Of a DNA stretch of 22,982 nt, positions 1-7,915 are shown piece after piece. A model generated the notes under the pieces. That model was not told where the DNA came from. It was given only the letters and a program-made list of their open reading frames with translations, and made no database searches. The translations under genes and the position numbers were made by a program. Source of the DNA: CAYQTE01 sp964420285. Its GTDB lineage: Bacteria; Planctomycetota; Phycisphaerae; Tepidisphaerales; Tepidisphaeraceae. Each line of letters starts with the position of its first letter. Position 1 is the stretch's first letter. The stretch is taken from assembly GCA_964420285.1 (NCBI GenBank), contig CAYQTE010000073.1, positions 1 to 22,982 on the forward strand, in the 5' to 3' direction.

Positions 1-60
1 CCGATCGCTTGAAAAACCGCGCCGGATCACGACAATCCGCCCGGCCTGGAATTTGTCGAA

Positions 61-813
61 ATGCCCACTATCGCACCGCATCAACGCACGCTCGATCGGC
101 TCAAGGAGATCCTGCGCCGTGATCTCAAACTTGGACCCGATCTTCCCATCCCCGACGATATGCCCCTGATCGGCTCGTCGATGGACCTGGACTCCCTGGA
201 CATGCTGCTGCTGGTCACGCACATCGAAAAGGAATTCGGCGTCAAGATCCCCAGCCAGGCGATGGGCCAGGCCGTGTTTGAACGGGTCGAGACACTGGCG
301 AGCTACATTGATTCCGCCGCGCCGGCCGCACCCGCCGCCGCGCCGGCGCCGCCGGCCGATCCACTGGCCAATCTGCCGCATCGCGAGCCCTTCCGATTCG
401 TCTCGTCCGTCACCCGCCTGGAGGCGGGCGCGGCCGGCAGCGGAATCTGGGAACTCACGGGCAACGAGCCGTTCTTTGCGGGGCATTTTCCCGGCCGGCC
501 GATCGTGCCGGGCGTGCTGATCGCCGAGGCGCTGGCGCAGATGTCGGGCCTGGTTTCATCGGTTCCGGCCGCAGGCGGAGGCGGTGCGCGATCGGCGATG
601 CTGGCGCATGTGGATGTTCGATTCGAACAGCCGGTCGTGCCGCCGGCCCGGATCGTTCTGGAATCGCGCCTGTCCAGGACCGTGGGGCTGGTCCAGTTGT
701 TCGACGTAACCGCGAAGGTCGCGGATGTCGTCGTGTGCCGCGGCACGCTGGCGCTGCACTGGTCCGGCTCTGCTCCGCAAGCCAACACCGCGCAGGGCAA
801 CGGCAAGCCATGA
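61..813 (+). CDS. Acyl carrier protein - 3-hydroxyacyl-ACP dehydratase fusion
   Basis: This 250-aa protein joins two fatty-acid/polyketide functions. Residues 1-85 look like an acyl carrier protein: a helical domain with the D-S-L-D motif, Ser45 being the expected phosphopantetheine site. Residues 86-101 are an Ala/Pro linker. Residues 102-235 look like a FabZ/FabA-type hotdog dehydratase: LPHREPF, then NEPFFAGHFPGRPIVPGVLI with catalytic His142, and Glu156 in the following helix. The protein would carry a growing acyl chain and dehydrate the beta-hydroxy intermediate. Its stop overlaps the next start (ATGA), so the two genes are probably co-translated. No clear ribosome site is visible before the ATG. 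FabZ is usually free-standing, so the ACP fusion suggests a dedicated secondary pathway rather than housekeeping FAS. The domains are well supported; the pathway product is unknown. Confidence 0.9.
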   Translation: MPTIAPHQRTLDRLKEILRRDLKLGPDLPIPDDMPLIGSSMDLDSLDMLLLVTHIEKEFGVKIPSQAMGQAVFERVETLASYIDSAAPAAPAAAPAPPADPLANLPHREPFRFVSSVTRLEAGAAGSGIWELTGNEPFFAGHFPGRPIVPGVLIAEALAQMSGLVSSVPAAGGGGARSAMLAHVDVRFEQPVVPPARIVLESRLSRTVGLVQLFDVTAKVADVVVCRGTLALHWSGSAPQANTAQGNGKP

Positions 814-1586
814 GACGGCCCGCATCCGTCATTCGTATTCTCCTCACAGTGCTGTTGGCCGGCATCGCCTTTGATGTCCATCGCCTGGCCGCCCAGGCCG
901 CCGCGCCGTCGTCCCGACCCTCGGTGCCGGCGGGTGTCGATCCCGAATTGTGGCGGCAACTGCTCGATATCGACGGCCGTGCCCGCGCCATCACCCATCT
1001 GGCCTGCGACTTTCAGCAGCAAAAGGTCACGCCGCTGCTGAAAAAACCGCTGGTCTCGCGCGGGATTGTCCGCATCGTCGGCTCGCTCATGCGCCAGGAC
1101 ACCACCGACCCGCATCCCAGCAGCATGCTCATGGACGCCCATCAACTCCGCATTTATTACCCGGCCGACAAGACGCTGGAAATCTACGACCTCTCCAGCC
1201 AACTCGGCCAGCTTGCCGCATCGCCGCTGCCGCGCTTGTCGGTTTTGCAGCAGTATTTCACGTTTGAAAAGCTCCCCATCTCCCAACTTAATCCCGGCGG
1301 CAAAGAGTCCGATTTCCTGGCCCTTCGCCTGGGCCCGGCCGACGCGTCGCTGAGCCAGTACATCAAGGAGGTTCTGGTATTGCTGGATCGGCAGCACGGC
1401 TATATCACCAAGGTCCAGTGGACGGACGCCGATGGCGAAAAGACCATTCTCGACTTTTCGGCCGTCAAGACGGATGGGAACTTCAAACCCTCCGATCTGG
1501 ACCTCGCCTTGCCCAGGGACGTCAAGACGGTGCATCCGCTGGGAGGCGGCGATGCAACCCCGGCCACACAACGGAGTTCGCCGTGA
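810..1586 (+). CDS. LolA-like periplasmic lipoprotein/acyl carrier protein
   Basis: The start chosen is the ATG that overlaps the previous stop (ATGA), giving 258 aa. The first ~30 residues form a signal peptide: RRP, a hydrophobic run ILLTVLLAGIAF, and an A-x-A region. The mature part resembles the LolA/LolA-like fold: FQQQK near the N-terminus, then RGIVRIVG and LRIYYPADKTLEIYDL beta strands, and a C-terminal VQWTDADGEKTILDF strand. LolA family proteins carry lipidated cargo across the periplasm. Homologues inside polyene and fatty-acyl clusters are thought to help move the lipid product to the outer membrane. Position between a dehydratase and an acyltransferase favours that role over general lipoprotein sorting, but this is inference. 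The stop overlaps the next GTG start (GTGA). Confidence 0.8.
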   Translation: MRRPASVIRILLTVLLAGIAFDVHRLAAQAAAPSSRPSVPAGVDPELWRQLLDIDGRARAITHLACDFQQQKVTPLLKKPLVSRGIVRIVGSLMRQDTTDPHPSSMLMDAHQLRIYYPADKTLEIYDLSSQLGQLAASPLPRLSVLQQYFTFEKLPISQLNPGGKESDFLALRLGPADASLSQYIKEVLVLLDRQHGYITKVQWTDADGEKTILDFSAVKTDGNFKPSDLDLALPRDVKTVHPLGGGDATPATQRSSP

Positions 1587-2599
1587 CCCAGACCGCCGGG
1601 AACGAAATCCGCCAGGTGAATCCGACGCAGATCACGCGTCCGGCCCAGTCGCGCATCCGGCGAATGGCGGCGAGTTTCTGGATGAACTACATGTTCTTCA
1701 GCCTCAACCACTTTCCCTGGTGGGTGCGGGCGAGCAAATACGTTTATTTCTGGTTCGCGTTCCGATTTTCGCACCAGATCCGCCAGAGCACGCTGGCCAA
1801 CGCCGCGCGCATTCTCGGCCCGGATTCAACGCCAAAGCAGCGACTGGCCTTGGCCAAGCGCACGTTCAGTAATTTCTACGACTTTATCTACGACGTCGGC
1901 ATTTGCGCCAGGCTTGACGTCAAGCAACTCCGCCAGCGCGTCGACGCCGTCGAGGGCCGCCAGCACTATCTCGACGCCCGCAAGGCCGGCAAAGGCGCGA
2001 TCGTCGTCTCGGCCCACATGGGTTCGTTCGAGACGGCCGTATCCGCACTGCTGGACATCGAAAAGCGCATCCATCTCGTTTACAGCCGCAACGCGGAATT
2101 GTCGCGGTTCGAACAAGTTCGCGCCATATTGCGAAAGCGGCTGGGCGTCGTCGAGCACGCTCTGGACAACGGCTGGAACATGTGGGTCGAGCTGCGCGAT
2201 GCCCTGCGGGCCGACGAATGCGTCGTGCTTCAGGCCGATCGCGTCCTGCCGGGGCAGAAGGGACTGAAAGTTCCGCTGCTTCACGGCCACATCCTGCTTC
2301 CGACCGGCGCGGTCAAGCTGGCGCTGGCCAGCGGGGCGCCGATCCTGCCGACCTTCTGCATCCGCCAACCCAACGGCCATGTCCGCCTGTTCACCGAGCC
2401 GGCCATTTACCCGTCAGAGGATGACGGCGGCGCTGCGGCCATGAACAGCATCGCCGCATCGCTGGCCAAATTCGTCAAGGCCTATCCCGAGCAATGGCTG
2501 CTCCTGCGCCCGGCCTTCTGCGAGGACACCCGGAGCGACGACCAGCCCGCGCCGCAGCAATCGTCGCCGGCGTCCACCCGCCCCGCGCCGGGACAATGA
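1583..2599 (+). CDS. LpxL/HtrB-family acyltransferase
   Basis: The GTG start at 1583 overlaps the preceding stop (GTGA) and gives 338 aa; the frame is open further upstream, but only over the LolA gene. The protein resembles lipid A late acyltransferases: an aromatic membrane-proximal segment (FWMNYMFFSLNHFPWW), a helical region, and the catalytic HX4E motif in SAHMGSFETAV. ADRVLPGQKG, a G-rich PTGAVKLALASGAPILPTF segment and an EQWLLLRP C-terminal motif also fit. Such enzymes move an acyl chain from ACP to a membrane lipid or sugar acceptor at the inner membrane. Within this gene block it probably attaches the cluster's acyl product to a lipid anchor. The last ~25 residues are Pro/Ser/Gln-rich and probably disordered. 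Confidence 0.85.
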   Translation: MTQTAGNEIRQVNPTQITRPAQSRIRRMAASFWMNYMFFSLNHFPWWVRASKYVYFWFAFRFSHQIRQSTLANAARILGPDSTPKQRLALAKRTFSNFYDFIYDVGICARLDVKQLRQRVDAVEGRQHYLDARKAGKGAIVVSAHMGSFETAVSALLDIEKRIHLVYSRNAELSRFEQVRAILRKRLGVVEHALDNGWNMWVELRDALRADECVVLQADRVLPGQKGLKVPLLHGHILLPTGAVKLALASGAPILPTFCIRQPNGHVRLFTEPAIYPSEDDGGAAAMNSIAASLAKFVKAYPEQWLLLRPAFCEDTRSDDQPAPQQSSPASTRPAPGQ

Positions 2600-2632
2600 T
2601 TTCCACCCATCCACGATTGCACCTCGATCCGC

Positions 2633-2638
2633 TATAGT
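2633..2638 (+). promoter_or_regulatory. Possible -10 element upstream of the ketosynthase gene
   Basis: A TATAGT hexamer sits 26 bases before the ketosynthase ATG, in the only real gap (65 bp) of the upstream gene block. No good -35 is seen at 16-18 bp. A similar TATAGTG occurs at 15894-15900 before the second alanine racemase gene. This is a weak candidate for an internal promoter. Confidence 0.25.
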
Positions 2639-2664
2639 GTCACACAGCTATATCAACGCCACGA

Positions 2665-5067
2665 ATGTCAAACGTCTTTTCGATCGACAATCCCGTACTC
2701 ATCACCGGCGCCAGTGCCATCACGCCGCTGGGCCTGGATCGCCACGCCACGTTCCGCGCCGTCAGCCTCGGTCAATGCGGCACGGGCGCCATGCCCGCCC
2801 TGGAACAGCCGCTCCCGCCCGGTCACAGCGGCGGTCAATGCCCCGATCTGCCGGCCGGCTTTCGGCCGCATCTGCCGCGCGAAGCGCGTTATCTCAAACG
2901 CGCCATTCTCGATGCCTTGGCTGATGCGCGGATCGATCCGGCCAACATGCCCTGCCCGCCCGATCGGTGCGGCATCGTCCTGGGCACGACGCTGCACGGC
3001 ATGCGTGCGGCCGGCGATTTTTTCCGAACCGGGAAATCCGCCCCGCTTCAACATTTCCTCGCCGGCGCAGTGCTGGCCTCGGTCATCGACGATCTGCCCT
3101 TGGGCGCTATCTGCGCCACCACCTGCTCGGCCTGCTCCAGCAGCCTGGGCAGCATCGTCATGGCGGCCGGTCTTCTGCAGGCCGGCGAGCTCGACCTGGT
3201 CATCGCCGGCGGATACGACACGGTCAGCGAATACGTCTACGGCGGCTTCAACAGCCTGCGCCTGGTTGCGACCGGCCCGCTTCGCCCGTTTGCACGCGAA
3301 CGCCAGGGCATGAAACTGTCCGAAGGCTACGGCGTGGTGGTCATGGAAACGCGCCGCCACGCGGCCGCCCGGTCGGCCAACCCGCTGGCGACGGTGCGCG
3401 GCGCGGGGGAATCGGCCGATTCGCATCACCTCACTCAACCCCATCCCGAAGGAAAAGGTGCTGCCCGGGCGATCCGCGCGGCCCTGGATGCCGCCGGGCT
3501 TACCGCCGCCGATATCGATCTCGTGGCCGCTCACGCCACCGGCACCCGCGATAACGACGCCGGTGAATTCGCCGCCCTGGCCGCCGTCTTTGCCGAGCGA
3601 CTGGCGACAATTCCCGTCGTCGCCTTCAAAAGCCATCTCGGTCACACGCTCGGCGGCGCGGGGGCTGTTGAGCTGATCCTCAGCGCCATGGCCCTGTCGC
3701 AAGGATTGATCCCGCCGTGCGCCAATTCCAACCGGGCTGATCTCGAATTCCCAACCCTGAATCTCGCCTGCGGCCCGGCCGCCCTGCCCGTGACGCTACG
3801 GGCAACGCTCAACAACTCCCTTGGCTTCGGCGGCGCGAACACCACTGTCATCCTGACGCCACCCCCAGATCGCAGTTTCCCCTCGCCCTGTACTCAGGGA
3901 GAGGGCCAGGGTGAGGGTCCTTATCCGTCACCCTCAAGGATCCATCGCAACGTCTACATCACCGGCATCGGCGTGGTCTTCCCCGGCATCGTCGGCAAAG
4001 CTGCGTTCGCCGGCCGGCTCGCACAATCCGCATCACCCGCCTGGCCGGCCGATGCCGTCACCGTGAGCGACGAGCAGATCATCCATTTGCTCAACGCCCG
4101 CCGCGTGCGCCGCATGAGCGATTACGTAAAGCTCACACTCGCCGCCACCGCCCTGGCCGCCGCCGATGCGGGCATCGCGTCGTTCGATCCGGCCGACTCG
4201 TGGAACGTGCTGCTGGGCACGATGCACGGCTCGGCCGGTTACAGTGGCGACTATTATCGCCAGATCGTGGCCGAGGGTCTGGCGGCGGCCAATCCCATGC
4301 TTTTTGCCGAGGGCGTGCCCAATTCCGGCGCGGCCCACGTCAGCCTGGCTTTTGGAATTCAGGGCGCGTGTCAGACGATCATCGGCTCGCGAACCGCCGG
4401 GCTGGATGCCCTGGCCCTGGCCGCCAGCCGGATCAGCCGGGGGGAATGGGATCGAGCCATCGTCGGCAGCGCCGAGGAGCATTCCAAACTCCTGACCGAG
4501 ATCTACGCAAGCTGCGGCCTGCACGCCACGACGCAGCGCAACGCCCCCTTCGGCGATCCGACCGGCTTTGTCGCCTGCGCCGGCGCCGTCAGCTTCATCC
4601 TCGAATCTGAATCGGCCGTCCAGCGCCGCGGCGCCATGCCCCTGGCCCGCATCGGCGCATGCTGTTCCTCCCGTTTCGACGCCACGAACGTGCCTCCGAT
4701 GTTAGCGATCGACTCGCGAGCGAATTCCCACATTCTCACCGCCGCCAACGCCACCCGCATCGACGCCATGGAACTGGCCACTCTGTCCCGCAGCGCCCCC
4801 GGCAGCCACGTCGGCTCGATTTATGGCGTCATTCCCGAATGTTTCAGCGTCATGCCCATCGCCGCCATCGCCTCGGTCCTGCTCTCCGGCCGTCTCCCCG
4901 CCCTCCCCGATGCCAGCCAACCGGCCATACTTAAATCCGGTCTGCTCGCCCCCGACGACATGAACATCGACGCTTTCACCGTCCTCTGCACCGACTACGC
5001 GGGCCAGATGTCCGCAATGGCGATGCATCGCGACGTCGATGCCCGCGCCAAATTCGTCGCCATCTGA
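2665..5067 (+). CDS. Fused beta-ketoacyl synthase and chain-length-factor-like protein
   Basis: This single 800-aa ORF contains two ketosynthase (KS) folds. KS1 (about 1-402) has a complete triad: Cys157 in CSACSSSLGS, His290 in AHATGT, His327 in KSHLGHT, and the C-terminal NNSLGFGGANT motif. KS2 (about 430-800) starts with VYITGIGVVFPG and keeps the fold signature TAGLDAL. Arg576 replaces the nucleophilic Cys, and the HATGT and KxxxGH motifs are not recognisable, as in chain-length factors (KS-beta). KS/CLF pairs usually come from two genes; here one polypeptide would supply both halves of the heterodimer. The linker at residues 405-419 is encoded by a palindromic repeat (see 3879-3920). The ATG at 2665 has no strong ribosome site. 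The product may be a polyene or unusual fatty acyl chain. The domain calls are secure; the product is inferred. Confidence 0.9.
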   Translation: MSNVFSIDNPVLITGASAITPLGLDRHATFRAVSLGQCGTGAMPALEQPLPPGHSGGQCPDLPAGFRPHLPREARYLKRAILDALADARIDPANMPCPPDRCGIVLGTTLHGMRAAGDFFRTGKSAPLQHFLAGAVLASVIDDLPLGAICATTCSACSSSLGSIVMAAGLLQAGELDLVIAGGYDTVSEYVYGGFNSLRLVATGPLRPFARERQGMKLSEGYGVVVMETRRHAAARSANPLATVRGAGESADSHHLTQPHPEGKGAARAIRAALDAAGLTAADIDLVAAHATGTRDNDAGEFAALAAVFAERLATIPVVAFKSHLGHTLGGAGAVELILSAMALSQGLIPPCANSNRADLEFPTLNLACGPAALPVTLRATLNNSLGFGGANTTVILTPPPDRSFPSPCTQGEGQGEGPYPSPSRIHRNVYITGIGVVFPGIVGKAAFAGRLAQSASPAWPADAVTVSDEQIIHLLNARRVRRMSDYVKLTLAATALAAADAGIASFDPADSWNVLLGTMHGSAGYSGDYYRQIVAEGLAAANPMLFAEGVPNSGAAHVSLAFGIQGACQTIIGSRTAGLDALALAASRISRGEWDRAIVGSAEEHSKLLTEIYASCGLHATTQRNAPFGDPTGFVACAGAVSFILESESAVQRRGAMPLARIGACCSSRFDATNVPPMLAIDSRANSHILTAANATRIDAMELATLSRSAPGSHVGSIYGVIPECFSVMPIAAIASVLLSGRLPALPDASQPAILKSGLLAPDDMNIDAFTVLCTDYAGQMSAMAMHRDVDARAKFVAI
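3879..3920 (+). repeat. TGTACTCA-centred palindromic repeat inside a coding region
   Basis: The core is CCCTG-TACT-CAGGG, flanked by CCCT and AGGG arms and followed by a G-rich tail. It has the same layout as the repeats at 10770-10810 and 10867-10906, which lie between genes. Here it is translated in frame as part of the linker between the two ketosynthase domains (PSPCTQGEGQGEG). This looks like an insertion of an interspersed REP-like element. Confidence 0.75.
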
Positions 5068-5092
5068 TATTCTGTGCGCCAGCGAGGCCAAC

Positions 5093-6154
5093 ATGGGATT
5101 TCTCCAGAAGCGGCAGCCGGACAATACGCCTGTGCGGCGGGTGGGCGAAGTGATCGACATTCCGTCGGCCGTGCCGCCGGTTGCGCCGCCTCCGGGGAAT
5201 CCGCAACCAGGCCAGAACCCGACGGGCAATACCTACGTCTTCGTCACCGCGCCGCAGGTTCAGCAGCCTGCCCCGCAGGCTTCACCGCCGCAGTTCACTC
5301 CGCCGGCCCCGCAGCCGCAGACCGTGCATCATTACACGACGATCATCCAGCAGCCCCGCGCCCGGCGGCGCGCGGACCAGCGCGGCAGCAGTTCACTGAC
5401 GACCACGGCCATGTCCCTGGCATTGCTGGCGTGCCTGATCTGCTGGATTCCCGAATGGGGCAGATTCGCACTGCCGATCGGGGCTTTGGGCATTGTGGTC
5501 GGGGCACTGGCGTTTCTCGGCGCGGTTCTTTTCCGCCGATCCAAAGCCAGTACGCCTCTCAAGGCGATGCTGATCTGCGTTCTGGCGATGGTCGTGTGGC
5601 TGGGCCACGACTTTTTCGCGCAAACTCTCAATACGATTTTGGGTAAGGGAAATTCTTCCACGTCCGCGCCGAATCCGGCCCCGGCTCCGGCCGGACAAGA
5701 TAATTCACCGGCAACACCGCCCGGCGCGTCTGCCGCGCCGGCGGGCAATGTTCCATCGACGCCAAAGACCGCAGCGCCAGCACTCCCATCCGCCGCAGCG
5801 CCGGACGCATTGGCCGCCGCCAAGACGAACCTGGCCGCCGCACTGGCCAAACGCGATGCCGACCTCGCCGGCGATACTGAATACCAGGCGGCCAAGGCAG
5901 CGCAAACGGCCGCCGAGGCCGACTATCAGGCCGCCAGTGCCACCGCATCGGCCGGCAGTTCGGAAATGTCGCAGGCCAGCCAGCAGCGAGTCGCGGCCGT
6001 CGGGGCTCTGGCCAATGCCCTCAAACGCGCCCAGGCGGCCAATCCCACTGTCGACGCTGACGAAAAGGCTGTCCAAAAGGCGCAGGCCGCTTTGGATGCG
6101 ATTCAGAATCCCCGCCCACCGGCCCGGTCAACCGCCTCGCCGGGCGGCCGCTAG
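5093..6154 (+). CDS. Pro/Ala-rich membrane protein, three predicted helices
   Basis: I do not recognise the family. The ATG at 5093 lies 25 bp after the ketosynthase stop and gives 353 aa. Residues 1-90 are Pro/Gln-rich and probably cytoplasmic, ending in a basic patch (RARRR). Three hydrophobic segments follow at about 105-122 (MSLALLACLICWI), 125-147 (LPIGALGIVVGALAFLGAVLF) and 158-175 (AMLICVLAMVVWLG), arranged like small DUF4190-type membrane proteins. The rest is Ala/Pro-rich and then an Ala/Gln/Asp/Lys region (about 240-330) likely to form a coiled coil. It is in line with the biosynthetic block, but nothing ties it to that function. Its TAG stop overlaps the stop of the opposing gene within CTAG at 6151-6154. 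Confidence 0.7.
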   Translation: MGFLQKRQPDNTPVRRVGEVIDIPSAVPPVAPPPGNPQPGQNPTGNTYVFVTAPQVQQPAPQASPPQFTPPAPQPQTVHHYTTIIQQPRARRRADQRGSSSLTTTAMSLALLACLICWIPEWGRFALPIGALGIVVGALAFLGAVLFRRSKASTPLKAMLICVLAMVVWLGHDFFAQTLNTILGKGNSSTSAPNPAPAPAGQDNSPATPPGASAAPAGNVPSTPKTAAPALPSAAAPDALAAAKTNLAAALAKRDADLAGDTEYQAAKAAQTAAEADYQAASATASAGSSEMSQASQQRVAAVGALANALKRAQAANPTVDADEKAVQKAQAALDAIQNPRPPARSTASPGGR

Positions 6155-7656
6155 TGCGGCGACTTTCGACCCTGGCGCTTGAGGGCGACCAGTTTCTCGT
6201 GCTGCGGCGATGCCTTGTAATACGGGTCCAAAGGATAGCATCCGCTTACGATGCCGTTGCGCGGGGCCGTCGTGCAATCGCTGAACGTGCGGCAGATTCG
6301 CTTCACCTGGACCGGCCGGCCGGCCAGCGTGTCGGCGGGCAGTTGCCAATAGCTCAGCACCAGTCGCCCTATGCCAACGCTGTCCGCCCAACCCTGCCGC
6401 ACCACCGCCTGCGCCACGTGCGGCAGATATTCCTGCAAATACGAATAGCCGGTGCCGACGATGATCGAATCCGGACACGCCCGCTTGATGTCGCGCGCGA
6501 CGCCGATCAATCTCGCCACGCCTGCCAGCGGATCCTCCGGCGGCTGATATCCGTCGCTGGGCGGAAACGCCGCCGGCCGCTGGATATGCGGATTGTAATA
6601 CGGCGAGCCGCCGGTGACGTTGATCAGCCGCACGCCCAGCCGGCCGAGCATCCGTACGAAGGCGATCGGCTCGGCCAGGTCAATCTCCAGCGGGTTGTTG
6701 TGATTGCAACCAAAGCCATATACATAGGGCAAATACCGGCTGATATCCTCGGGAACTCCCGGCCCGGGCCGGCCGCCGTTGCCGGGCGACGCTCCCGCCC
6801 TGAACGGCATCTGATCGAACGCGCTGAACCGCACGCCAATCGACAAGCCCCCACAGGCCGCGACAATTCCCTCAATGATCTCGCGGCAGAATCGCGTGCG
6901 GTTCTCGAAGCTCCCTCCATAAGGGCCCGGCCGCGTGAAGGCCGAAAGCAACTCGTGCCCGAGATATCCGTGGCAATGCTTGACGTCGACGAATTGGAAC
7001 CCGACTTTATGGGCAATGCGGGCGGCGCGGATGTAATTGTCGATCGTGCGTCGCAGATCATCGTCGCTGATCACCGCCGAGGCGTTGTCGGGCGCGATTC
7101 CGAATCGCCCGTCGAGGATCGGATGGTGATAGGCGATGCGCGGCTCAAGCCCGCCTGTCGGCCGGCAGAATCGCCCGCTGTGCGTGAGCTGCAACCCGAC
7201 GAACACGTCGTCGCACGATCCGAATGCCTCGCGGTGTGCGGCCGTCAGCGCTCCCAGCAGCCGGCGCAAGCCGGCCTCGGCGCGATCGACATCATCGTCA
7301 ACGACGCCAAGTTGATTCGGATTGGCCCGCGCATCGGCCTGCACCGCGAAGGCTTCCCCGCCCCATATCAGTTTGGCGCCGCTCTGGCCGAAATGGCTCC
7401 AGCGGCGCAAAGTTGCCTGTGACGGCTGCCCATCCGGCGTGCCGTCCCACCCTTCCATTGGCTGCACGCACCAGCGATTGCCGACACGAAACGATGCGCC
7501 GGCATGCGGAATTTCCAGCGCCGCCGAAAGGGGCGAATCCGATCCGGGCCATATCGCGTCATCGCAGGGGATATCCAGCCCAAGCCGCGCAACGCGTCTT
7601 CGCAGCGACGCCGCGTCGCGAAATTGCCCGATTTTCACGAACGATTCGTCGTTCAT
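6151..7656 (-). CDS. NADH:flavin oxidoreductase, Old Yellow Enzyme family
   Basis: The chosen ATG at 7656 (MNDESFVKIG) is preceded by GGAGAG about ten bases upstream; the frame stays open to 7995 but that part covers the HU leader. The 501-aa protein has OYE TIM-barrel landmarks: VQPMEGWD near the FMN site, QLTHSGRFCRP, the DVKHCHGYLGHELLS catalytic region, GGSFENRTRF, and the phosphate-binding VGTGYS and GIGRLVLSYW segments. The C-terminus has Cys residues spaced C-x5-C-x11-C (CRTFSDC...GC). The last spacing matches the 4Fe-4S ligands of 2,4-dienoyl-CoA reductase-type enzymes, but the first CxxC pair is reduced to one Cys, so cluster binding is doubtful. There is no NAD(P)H-binding C-terminal domain. 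The substrate is unknown. It is convergent with the membrane protein and divergent from HU. Confidence 0.88.
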   Translation of the reverse strand: MNDESFVKIGQFRDAASLRRRVARLGLDIPCDDAIWPGSDSPLSAALEIPHAGASFRVGNRWCVQPMEGWDGTPDGQPSQATLRRWSHFGQSGAKLIWGGEAFAVQADARANPNQLGVVDDDVDRAEAGLRRLLGALTAAHREAFGSCDDVFVGLQLTHSGRFCRPTGGLEPRIAYHHPILDGRFGIAPDNASAVISDDDLRRTIDNYIRAARIAHKVGFQFVDVKHCHGYLGHELLSAFTRPGPYGGSFENRTRFCREIIEGIVAACGGLSIGVRFSAFDQMPFRAGASPGNGGRPGPGVPEDISRYLPYVYGFGCNHNNPLEIDLAEPIAFVRMLGRLGVRLINVTGGSPYYNPHIQRPAAFPPSDGYQPPEDPLAGVARLIGVARDIKRACPDSIIVGTGYSYLQEYLPHVAQAVVRQGWADSVGIGRLVLSYWQLPADTLAGRPVQVKRICRTFSDCTTAPRNGIVSGCYPLDPYYKASPQHEKLVALKRQGRKSPH

Positions 7657-7784
7657 AAGCGATCCGCTCTCCCGGCCGCGCGCCAGAATACGGCACATGA
7701 CGACCCTTTGCGAGCCTCGCCTCCCCGGGCAATATCCTGCCCCGCCATGGAAACTTTCGGAAAAATCGCGGTATTTTGCGTGTC

Positions 7785-7872
7785 GGGGATTGAAATCCCC
7801 TGATATTTCGCTATTTTCTTCGCCAACGCTCGATGAACGAGCGACCTGTGCGTCCCGGCGGCGTGGCCGCCG
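7785..7872 (+). promoter_or_regulatory. HU gene promoter and structured leader
   Basis: A likely sigma-70 promoter is TTGAAA (7790-7795), 16 bp, TATTTT (7812-7817). Three hairpins lie in this region: GGGGAT-TGAA-ATCCCC (7785-7800, overlapping the -35), GCTCG-ATGAA-CGAGC (7828-7842), and CGGCGGC-GTG-GCCGCCG (7856-7872). The last two would be in the transcript leader, ahead of a strong Shine-Dalgarno (AGGAAAGGAGAT at 7898-7909). Confidence 0.5.
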
Positions 7873-7915
7873 ATTCAACGCACCGGACAAATCTCTAGGA
7901 AAGGAGATCCACACA

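Noticed and set aside
1..60. Possible tail of an upstream gene
   Set aside because: A frame ends at position 12 and two others stay open, but no family can be recognised from so few codons.
303..1571. Long minus-strand ORF of 422 aa opposite the dehydratase and LolA genes
   Set aside because: It lacks domain features, and is the usual antisense shadow of GC-rich coding DNA; the plus-strand genes are clearly recognisable.
2668..3702. 344-aa minus-strand ORF opposite the ketosynthase
   Set aside because: Low-complexity Gly/Arg/Ala composition without motifs; shadow of KS1.
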